From NCBI GenBank assembly GCA_937928175.1, contig CALFVP010000170.1:1-5467 (forward strand): a DNA stretch of 5,467 nucleotides, read 5' to 3'. Position 1 is the stretch's first letter. Every line of letters begins with the position of its first letter. The notes under the pieces were generated by a model. The model was not told where the DNA came from. It ran no database searches and saw only the letters and a program-made list of their open reading frames with translations. This DNA comes from an uncultured bacterium. GTDB taxonomy: Bacteria; Spirochaetota; Brevinematia; DTOW01. Of this stretch, positions 1 through 5,304 are shown one piece after another. The position numbers and the translations under genes are program-made.

Positions 1-1
1 A

Positions 2-1219
2 ATGAAAAGTGTTAGGAGTATTTATTCACAGATTTCTGTTAGCGTTAAAGATTTACCGGAAGATCTATCAGGTAAGTTTCAAGGGTATGTTGAGGCTATT
101 TCGGAAGTTTCTAATGTTGTAAATCAGATTAGCAACAAAATTAGTGAGTTAAGAAGGATTTATGATAATCTGTCTATGAGTATAAAGCTTCTAAATAAGG
201 TTTCTGTTGAGATTCAAGAAAAGGTTACAAATTTGAGAATGGTGCCGGTGAAGTATTTGTTTTCTAGGCTTCCTTTCCTTGTTAGGGAGCTTTCTTATGA
301 GTTGGGGAAAGATGTAAACCTTGTTGTGAGGGGTGAGGAGACCAATTTGGATAAATCTGTTGTTGATGAGCTTTTTGATCCTATAGTTCACATAATAAGG
401 AATTGTATAGATCATGGTATTGAAAGTAGGGAAGAGAGAATAAAGAAAGGTAAACCTCCGAAAGGGAATATAGTTGTTGAAGCTTTTAACGAAGGTGGAA
501 ATGTTATAATAAGAATAAAAGATGATGGTAGAGGTATTGACTTTGATAAGATAAGAGATAAAGGAATAAGTAAAGGAATACTTAAAAGTAATGTTGAATA
601 CGATAAGGAGTATTTATTGTCTCTTATATTTCTACCGGGGTTTTCTACAAAAGATGATGTTTCTTCTTTGTCTGGTAGGGGGGTTGGAATGGATATAGTT
701 AAATCTAAAATTGATAAGCTTAGAGGTAATTTGACTGTTAGCACAGGCAAGGATAAGGGTACAATGTTTACGATAAAGATTCCTCTTACTGTAGCTATAA
801 TGAAAGTGCTTTTGTTTGAGATAAAGGATACAATATTTGCTATACCTGTTAACTCAATAGAAGAGGCTATTACTATAAAACGTGAGGAAATTACTACTTT
901 TGAAGGTAAATCTATTGTTAAGATAAGGGAAGAGGTTATAAAAGTGCATTCCCTTAGGTATATTTACTTTGGTGATGCATCTTTAGGTGAGTATGTTGAT
1001 ATTTTGATAGTTTCTTACCTTGGTAAAAAGTATGCTTTAGTTGTGGATAAGTTTTTAAAGGAAGAGGATATATTCTTAAGACCCATAGACTTTTCTTTGA
1101 TTTCTCCGCCTGGTGTTGTTTCTGCTACCATTCTTGGTAACGGTAGAGTGGGATATGTTGTAGATATAGGTAACTTGGTTGGATATCTAGAGAAGATTTT
1201 TGAAAACACTTCTAAGTAA
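2..1219 (+). CDS. cheA: Chemotaxis histidine kinase CheA, C-terminal part (5' end outside window)
   Basis: CheA autophosphorylates and passes phosphate to CheY and CheB in chemoreceptor arrays on the inner membrane face. The visible 405 residues hold a helical dimerisation region (about 1-75), the junction motif LRMVP (78-82), the HATPase core, and a C-terminal CheW-like domain (about 266-395) that docks to CheW and receptors. ATP-site motifs are complete: N box around H130-N134 with DHGIE (137-141), G1 DDGRG (174-178), F box FLPGFST (210-216), G2 GRGVGMD (225-231). The Hpt domain with the phosphorylated His and the CheY-binding domain are missing, because the reading frame is open at the left edge. 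The ATG at base 2 is simply the first in-frame codon and is most likely internal. Whole CheA proteins are usually over 600 residues. The gene ends right after the CheW-like domain, as normal, and its last 8 bp overlap the 3' end of the convergent Fe-S scaffold gene. Identity is secure; only the true start is unknown. Confidence 0.96.
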   Translation: MKSVRSIYSQISVSVKDLPEDLSGKFQGYVEAISEVSNVVNQISNKISELRRIYDNLSMSIKLLNKVSVEIQEKVTNLRMVPVKYLFSRLPFLVRELSYELGKDVNLVVRGEETNLDKSVVDELFDPIVHIIRNCIDHGIESREERIKKGKPPKGNIVVEAFNEGGNVIIRIKDDGRGIDFDKIRDKGISKGILKSNVEYDKEYLLSLIFLPGFSTKDDVSSLSGRGVGMDIVKSKIDKLRGNLTVSTGKDKGTMFTIKIPLTVAIMKVLLFEIKDTIFAIPVNSIEEAITIKREEITTFEGKSIVKIREEVIKVHSLRYIYFGDASLGEYVDILIVSYLGKKYALVVDKFLKEEDIFLRPIDFSLISPPGVVSATILGNGRVGYVVDIGNLVGYLEKIFENTSK

Positions 1220-1598
1220 GTTTGAAATCTTTTCCAAACAGTGCCATTTTAAGTGTTTCAAGTGAAAGTATTGCACACTTTAACCTTGTAGGACTTAGTT
1301 CTATACCTAACTCGTTTATTAGCGTTTCTTTCGTTAAATTACTTACAAATTCAATACTTTTACCTTTAACTAGTTCTGTTAGTATGGAAGCTGAAGCTTG
1401 GCTTATGGCGCATCCTTTCCCTTCGAATTTTATATCTTGTATACTTTTTTTTGCACTATCAAGCTTTATATACATTCTGACCATATCGCCACAAATAGGA
1501 TTACCACCTTCAAAAAATGCATCGTACTCCTCTATTTTACCGTAGTTTCTCGGATTTTTGAAATGGTCCAATATATTTTCCATGTAAATATCGCTCAT
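1212..1598 (-). CDS. sufU: SufU/IscU-family Fe-S cluster scaffold protein
   Basis: A 128-residue protein of the NifU-N/IscU/SufU fold, which accepts sulfur from a cysteine desulfurase and either assembles Fe-S clusters (IscU) or relays sulfur as a zinc protein (SufU). The N-terminus MSDIYMENILDHFKNPRNYG is the SufU/NifU-N signature. Counting from this start, the conserved ligands are C36 (NPICGD), D38, C63 (GKGCAISQASAS) and C108 (RLKCAIL). The residue before the third Cys is Lys, as in SufU, rather than the His of IscU. The C63-C108 spacing of 45 is IscU-like, so the insertion typical of Firmicute SufU is absent. I chose the ATG at 1598 because family homology begins there. An in-frame TTG at 1634 would add 12 unconserved residues and lies in the predicted promoter. 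No desulfurase or SufBCD gene is visible. The product class is secure; SufU versus IscU is less so. Confidence 0.93.
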   Translation of the reverse strand: MSDIYMENILDHFKNPRNYGKIEEYDAFFEGGNPICGDMVRMYIKLDSAKKSIQDIKFEGKGCAISQASASILTELVKGKSIEFVSNLTKETLINELGIELSPTRLKCAILSLETLKMALFGKDFKLT

Positions 1599-1605
1599 AG
1601 TTTTA

Positions 1606-1634
1606 AGTATAATAAAAACTTTCAATTTGATCAA
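1606..1634 (-). promoter_or_regulatory. Predicted sigma70-type promoter of the Fe-S scaffold gene
   Basis: Reading the minus strand, a -35 box TTGATC (1634-1629) is followed after 17 bp by a -10 box TATACT (1611-1606). Only 7 bp separate the -10 box from the ATG at 1598, so transcription should begin at or within a base or two of the start codon. The promoter occupies the 40-bp gap after the lepB stop, so the scaffold gene can be expressed independently of lepB. This is a prediction from consensus match and spacing only. Confidence 0.6.
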
Positions 1635-1638
1635 GTTT

Positions 1639-2484
1639 TTAGAATACGCCTATTCTGTTTGGGGGCCAAAACCTGAATATGCCCTTACCTATTATTAAGT
1701 TTTCTGGTACGAGTCCCCAATATCTGCTATCACTGCTTTCATCTCTGTTATCCCCCATCACAAAGTAATATCCTTTTGGAATTTTGTTCTGTTTTAAGGA
1801 TTCTTTTATCTGCTCAATTTCGTTTCTAAAGTATTCCAAATTTGGTAAATAGTTTTCTGGTACTCCCCTGTATGACAACGTTAACCTAAAATTTATATCG
1901 TACAAATGGTATAAATTTGATATTGAAAATGTTCTTAAAATTCCATCATCAAATATTACTTCAGATTTGACTCTTATTGTCCAGTGTTTGTCGTTTACAC
2001 TTTCTTTTAAGTATAACCAACCGTTTTCTTTTTTTACTATTTCTCTTTTTGTTTTCTCTCCGTTTATTATTAGTTCGTTACTGATTATTTCTATTGAATC
2101 TCCAGGTTTACCTATAACTCTTTTTACGAAGTATTTGGGCTCGTTGTCTACGTTTATTACTGAAAATGTTAGGAGAGTTATTAGCTCTCTTATAACACCT
2201 GGGGATCTGTACGCTGGATTTTTAAAAACAATTATATCTCCCGTATCTGGAGTAGTTATTCCTGGAGTTTTTACATTAATTATAGGAAAATTTATACCGT
2301 AAGGCGGTTTTAATACTATTATTCTATCACCTATCATTATGGTCGGTATCATTGAACCAGTTGGTATTGCAAACGCTTCAAGAAGTAGTAACCTTATCAC
2401 AAATGCTATAACGTAAGCTTCTCCAATTACTCTTAAATTCTCTATTATCGTTTCTTTTAAGGTTTTTTTCTTTTTTTCTTTCAT
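1639..2484 (-). CDS. lepB: Type I signal peptidase (S26 family)
   Basis: This membrane protease cleaves N-terminal signal peptides from exported preproteins on the outer face of the cytoplasmic membrane. It is 281 residues: a lysine-rich cytoplasmic N-terminus (2-10), one clear membrane helix (about 18-40), then the catalytic domain. The nucleophile is S44 in PTGSMIPT (box B). The general base is K121 in FVKRVIGKPGD (box D, 119-129), and box E is GDNRDESSDSRYWG (244-257). GDIIVFKNP (82-90) is the conserved strand before box D. Between it and box D lies an extra segment of about 27 residues with a hydrophobic stretch (about 97-111), possibly membrane-associated. About 110 residues separate boxes D and E, longer than in minimal Gram-positive enzymes. 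No good Shine-Dalgarno precedes the ATG at 2484, but the Lys-rich N-terminus followed by the helix supports this start. It has its own promoter, divergent from the accB-like operon. Identity is secure. Confidence 0.96.
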   Translation of the reverse strand: MKEKKKKTLKETIIENLRVIGEAYVIAFVIRLLLLEAFAIPTGSMIPTIMIGDRIIVLKPPYGINFPIINVKTPGITTPDTGDIIVFKNPAYRSPGVIRELITLLTFSVINVDNEPKYFVKRVIGKPGDSIEIISNELIINGEKTKREIVKKENGWLYLKESVNDKHWTIRVKSEVIFDDGILRTFSISNLYHLYDINFRLTLSYRGVPENYLPNLEYFRNEIEQIKESLKQNKIPKGYYFVMGDNRDESSDSRYWGLVPENLIIGKGIFRFWPPNRIGVF

Positions 2485-2510
2485 ATAGGTTTTTGAAGTT
2501 TTTAGAACAA

Positions 2511-2540
2511 AGTATAATTAACGAATTGTTACGTTTACAA
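2511..2540 (-). promoter_or_regulatory. lepB: Predicted sigma70-type promoter of lepB
   Basis: On the minus strand a -35-like box TTGTAA (2540-2535) precedes, by 18 bp, a -10 box TATACT (2516-2511). The predicted start near 2504 leaves a leader of about 20 nt in front of the ATG at 2484, in which no purine-rich Shine-Dalgarno is visible. The -10 box matches consensus well; the -35 box is only a partial match. It lies back to back with the accB-like operon promoter without overlapping it. Confidence 0.5.
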
Positions 2541-2576
2541 GTTTTTTAGTGATATTTTAATTTTTATAACGTTTTC

Positions 2577-2606
2577 TTGATATTTGAAAGGTTGTGTTGA
2601 TATAAT
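2577..2606 (+). promoter_or_regulatory. Predicted sigma70-type promoter of the accB-like/kinase/terC operon
   Basis: A -35 box TTGATA (2577-2582) and a perfect -10 box TATAAT (2601-2606) are separated by 18 bp. The expected start is about 2612-2614, inside the Shine-Dalgarno GAGGG (2612-2616), so the leader should be only about 10 nt. This is the strongest consensus promoter in the window. No comparable promoter is needed before the next two genes, which overlap or abut, so all three are probably transcribed from here. Confidence 0.65.
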
Positions 2607-2620
2607 TCCTTGAGGGAATT
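2604..2620. repeat. 6-bp inverted repeat across the -10 box and ribosome binding site
   Basis: AATTCC (2604-2609) and its exact reverse complement GGAATT (2615-2620) flank a 5-base centre, TTGAG. The left arm begins inside the TATAAT box and the right arm overlaps the GAGGG Shine-Dalgarno. If transcription starts near 2613 the left arm is not transcribed, so a DNA operator is more plausible than an RNA hairpin. A 6-bp repeat rich in A and T can occur by chance, so a role is only a possibility. Confidence 0.3.
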
Positions 2621-2622
2621 TT

Positions 2623-3048
2623 ATGGTAGAAGAAGTTAAAAGGTTAGTTGGTATAGTTAAAGAATGCGGTGTAAGACAATTTTTGTTTAAATCTGAAGAT
2701 GTGAAGATTTCTATAAAAATTTCTAAAGATATTGGTCAAGATATTTATTTTCCTGATACTAGTTATAATTCTGGCGTTAAAGAAGAGAAAAATTTAGATG
2801 TTAATAAAGTTGAGATTAAATCTGGTTATGTTGGTATTTTGAGGCTTAGTGATAAAAAGGGTAACCTTATTTCTGTAATTGGTAAAGAGGTATCAAAGGG
2901 TGATGTATTGTGTAGTATTGAGGTTCTCGGTATAGAGCATAAAGTTGAATCTCCTGTTAGTGGTATCATAACTTCAATACTATTAAATGATGGTGATGTT
3001 GTTGGATACGGTAGCTTGATAATGGAGATAACTACTAATAATGGTTAA
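2623..3048 (+). CDS. AccB-like biotinyl-domain protein lacking the biotinylated lysine
   Basis: A 141-residue homologue of the biotin carboxyl carrier protein of acetyl-CoA carboxylase. Residues 1-33 match the BCCP N-terminus (a helix around VKRLVGIVKECGV, then a strand VKISIKI). Residues 34-63 are a short linker without the usual Pro/Ala richness, and about 64-137 form a biotinyl/lipoyl domain with the typical KGDVLCSIE, VESPVSG and DGDVVGYGSLI segments. The canonical AMKM motif is replaced, without any gap, by VLGI (101-104), so the acceptor Lys is G103 (codon GGT at 2929-2931). The frame is intact and the surrounding fold residues are kept, so this does not look like a pseudogene. It cannot carry biotin at the normal site. 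Plant BADC proteins show the same kind of loss and act as regulators of acetyl-CoA carboxylase; whether that holds here is inference. Start ATG has Shine-Dalgarno GAGGG 6 nt upstream. The last 8 bp overlap the kinase gene. No accC lies adjacent. Confidence 0.88.
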   Translation: MVEEVKRLVGIVKECGVRQFLFKSEDVKISIKISKDIGQDIYFPDTSYNSGVKEEKNLDVNKVEIKSGYVGILRLSDKKGNLISVIGKEVSKGDVLCSIEVLGIEHKVESPVSGIITSILLNDGDVVGYGSLIMEITTNNG

Positions 3049-4351
3049 ACTGAAGAAAATAAAAGAATTTCTTAATTTCTTAGATAATAAGACTAAGATA
3101 TTACTTTTTGTTTTTACGTGTTTGTTGTTTTTATCGATTTTCCAAGTTATTGCTGGATTTTTGTCTTTTGGGTTAGTATATTCTCTTGAGGGGATTTTAT
3201 TGTTTTCAATTTCTATTTACGTTATTTTTTTTATTTTGCGACTTTCTCAAGGTATATATTCTTCTGTTAGAGTTATTAAAAAGTTAAGCGACGATTACTA
3301 TCCTTTTTCATCTTTAGAAGAAATTCCAAATTTCATTTTGAAGAATTTTATTATAATGGTTAGAAAGGTAAAAACTCTTACGTATTTTAAGAATGTTTTG
3401 TTGACAGCAATACGTGAAATTGATGATTTAGGTATTATTTTAGTTGATAAAGATAAAAATATTATTACCTACAGTAAGTTTGTTGAGAAGGTTTTTAACA
3501 TTTCTGAAAATTATCTAGGTAAGAAAATTTATTCTTTATTTTCTTTGTTGTCTCACAAAATAGATTTTCTTAAAGACGGTGAGCCTTTGGAATTTGAAGT
3601 TCCATTTGATGGTAGTAATAGAATATTGAGGTTGTATTTGAAATCTTTTGAAAGCATCGCTATTATATATTTTTTTGATATCACTGAACTAAGGAAGATT
3701 GAGGAATTGAATGAACTGTCTTTGAGTATTTTTTCGCATGAATTGAATACACCACTTACTAATTTATCTTTATCTATTGAAAATATTCTTATGTCAAAGG
3801 AGTATTCTGAAGAAATATTGAATATTGCTATTTCAAACATAATGAGAATTTCGAATACTATATCCAACATAATAAGCCTTTCGAATATTCATTCTAATAG
3901 AGCATTGGTTACTAACAGAGTTTTCAATTTGAAATTTATGATTGATAGGGTGGTAAACATTTTGTATCCAGTATACAAAAGTAAAAATATAAGTGTAAGT
4001 ATTGATTACAAGGGTAGTGAAGAAGTTTTTTGTGATGAAGGTAAGGTTGAGTTGATGCTTTTTAATTTAATTGATAATGCTATGAAGTTTTCACCTGAGT
4101 ATGGGTGTGTAAATATTTGTGTTAATAATGGTGATATTCTTGATATGAGTATATCAAATCAAGTTGTTAATTTTTTTAGTTATGATCTTGGTAGAATATT
4201 TGATAAATTTTACCGAGGTAGAAATAGTGTTGGTTACAGGGGTAGTGGTTTAGGGCTTTATATAGTTAGTCTTTTGGCTGATTTGCTTAGGTTTAAAGTT
4301 GAAGTGAGTTTGGAAGGTAATGTTATAATTTTTAGGATTGTTGGAGGTTAA
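3041..4351 (+). CDS. Membrane PAS-domain sensor histidine kinase (PhoR/WalK-like layout)
   Basis: A 436-residue two-component sensor kinase. Two membrane helices (about 19-43 and 49-67) have almost no external loop between them, so the signal is probably sensed in the membrane or by the cytoplasmic PAS-like region (about 118-215, ending in the DITEL linker motif, 213-217). The dimerisation/phosphoacceptor motif is SHELNTPLT with H233. The HATPase part has an N box LFNLIDNAMKFSP (340-352), an F box IFDKFYRG (386-393) and a clear G2 box GYRGSGLGLYIV (398-409). The G1 box is degenerate: where DNGPG is usual, this protein has NQVVN (373-377). Some kinases of the VanS and heavy-metal-sensor type also replace that Asp by Asn, so activity cannot be excluded. 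No response regulator gene is visible. The start overlaps the accB-like stop by 8 bp, with GGAG (3024-3027) 13 nt upstream, a rather long spacing. Family secure; signal and partner unknown. Confidence 0.93.
   Translation: MVKLKKIKEFLNFLDNKTKILLFVFTCLLFLSIFQVIAGFLSFGLVYSLEGILLFSISIYVIFFILRLSQGIYSSVRVIKKLSDDYYPFSSLEEIPNFILKNFIIMVRKVKTLTYFKNVLLTAIREIDDLGIILVDKDKNIITYSKFVEKVFNISENYLGKKIYSLFSLLSHKIDFLKDGEPLEFEVPFDGSNRILRLYLKSFESIAIIYFFDITELRKIEELNELSLSIFSHELNTPLTNLSLSIENILMSKEYSEEILNIAISNIMRISNTISNIISLSNIHSNRALVTNRVFNLKFMIDRVVNILYPVYKSKNISVSIDYKGSEEVFCDEGKVELMLFNLIDNAMKFSPEYGCVNICVNNGDILDMSISNQVVNFFSYDLGRIFDKFYRGRNSVGYRGSGLGLYIVSLLADLLRFKVEVSLEGNVIIFRIVGG
4343..4347 (+). promoter_or_regulatory. 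Strong Shine-Dalgarno deciding a GTG start for terC
   Basis: GGAGG lies inside the last codons of the kinase gene, 6 nt before the GTG at 4354. It is the best ribosome binding site in the window and supports the non-ATG start: GTG lies 2 nt after the kinase stop codon (TAA, 4349-4351). The arrangement is typical of translational coupling between adjacent operon genes. Confidence 0.75.
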
Positions 4352-4353
4352 TT

Positions 4354-5295
4354 GTGAATTTTGATGTTTTACTGTTATGGGGTATTTTTTGGGTTGTATT
4401 TTTTGTTGTGCTTTTTTTGGATCTTTTTGTTTTTTTTAGAACGCCTAAGGAAGTTAGTATTAAAAAAGCATTGGTTTTATCTGGTATTTGGATTTCAATA
4501 GCTTTGCTTTATTCAGTTTTGGTTTTTAGGTTTGAAGGTGTTAGTTTAGGAATTCAATACATTACAGCTTATTTTGTTGAATTGTCTTTGAGTGTTGATA
4601 ATTTATTTGTGTTTTTGGTTATATTCTCATTTTTTAATGTTCCTAAGGAATATCAGCACAAGGTTTTATTTTGGGGTGTTTTGGGTGCTATAGTTTTTAG
4701 AGGTATTTTTATTGTTCTGGGGGTTAGCTTAGTTGAGAAGTTTTCTTGGCTTTTTGTTGTGTTTGGAGTATTCTTAGTTTATACTGCTGTTTTACTTTTG
4801 TTTAAAAAAGAAGAAAGTGAGAAAATAGAAAACAAAATTGTTTATAAATTTGCTAAGAAGATTTTTAAAGTTACTTCTTCTTACTTTGATGGTAAGTTTT
4901 TTGTTAATATTAACGGTAAGCTATGGGTTACACCACTTTTCTTATGTCTTTTAGTTGTTGAAGCTACAGATATTGTATTTGCTATTGATTCTATTCCTGC
5001 AGTTTTAGGTGTTTCTACAAATCTCTTGATCGTATATACATCTAACATATTTGCTGTAATGGGACTTAGATCAATGTATTTTGCTCTTGCTGGTGTAATG
5101 GAAATATTTAGGTTCTTAAAGTATGGTCTTTCTGTTATTCTTGCCTATATCGGTTTTAAGATGATATTTAAGGAATTGTTTCATTTGCATGTTGATTCTT
5201 TGTTATCTTTCTTTATAATAATTTCTGTGCTTTTAGTTTCAATTTTGTTATCTATTGTTTTTAAAAAGAGCTCTTTTGTGAAAAACAATATTTAA
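4354..5295 (+). CDS. TerC/Alx-family integral membrane protein (probable metal exporter)
   Basis: A 313-residue polytopic membrane protein of the TerC family. Characterised members, such as E. coli Alx and Bacillus MeeF/MeeY, are linked to manganese export and metal loading of secreted enzymes; others are tied to tellurite resistance. About eight to nine hydrophobic helices are visible (for example near 5-27, 39-58, 68-93, 104-125, 131-150, 193-218, 223-247, 256-275, 281-303). The two acidic family motifs are present: VELSLSVDNLFVF (75-87; E76, D82) and VEATDIVFAIDSIPA (202-216; E203, D206, D212), the likely metal-binding residues within the membrane. TSNIFAVMGLRSMYF (229-243) is another family signature. 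A soluble lysine-rich loop lies at about 151-190. Length is normal. GTG start with a strong Shine-Dalgarno follows the kinase stop by 2 nt, making it the last gene of the operon. No yybP-ykoY-type riboswitch region is present upstream, since no intergenic space exists. Substrate here is not shown. Confidence 0.94.
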   Translation: MNFDVLLLWGIFWVVFFVVLFLDLFVFFRTPKEVSIKKALVLSGIWISIALLYSVLVFRFEGVSLGIQYITAYFVELSLSVDNLFVFLVIFSFFNVPKEYQHKVLFWGVLGAIVFRGIFIVLGVSLVEKFSWLFVVFGVFLVYTAVLLLFKKEESEKIENKIVYKFAKKIFKVTSSYFDGKFFVNINGKLWVTPLFLCLLVVEATDIVFAIDSIPAVLGVSTNLLIVYTSNIFAVMGLRSMYFALAGVMEIFRFLKYGLSVILAYIGFKMIFKELFHLHVDSLLSFFIIISVLLVSILLSIVFKKSSFVKNNI

Positions 5296-5304
5296 TGGTA
5301 TTTA

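Noticed and set aside
412..750. Minus-strand open frame of 112 codons inside cheA.
   Set aside because: It lies wholly inside the well-conserved HATPase region of cheA, has low-complexity Ser/Leu/Ile/Pro composition and no ribosome binding site. It is a shadow of the real gene.
1191..1233. Imperfect stem between AGAAGATTT (1191-1199) and AAATCTTTT (1225-1233) at the junction of cheA and the scaffold gene, possible bidirectional terminator.
   Set aside because: The stem is AT-rich, has a G-T pair and an asymmetric interior, and lacks a GC-rich core followed by a clear T run. It is too weak to call.
1599..1634. Upstream TTG start extending the scaffold protein by 12 residues.
   Set aside because: The added residues are not conserved, and the region carries the predicted promoter. 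The ATG at 1598 fits the family N-terminus exactly.
1967..2302. Plus-strand open frame of 111 codons opposite lepB.
   Set aside because: It is antisense to conserved signal peptidase boxes, with no family features. Shadow frame.
2623..3048. Pseudogene or frameshift explanation for the missing biotin motif.
   Set aside because: The frame is continuous, flanking residues align gap-free, and the gene has a strong promoter and ribosome binding site. Substitution fits better than decay.
4300..4353. Mn-sensing yybP-ykoY riboswitch upstream of terC, common for this family.
   Set aside because: terC starts 2 nt after the kinase stop codon, so there is no leader in which such a structure could lie.
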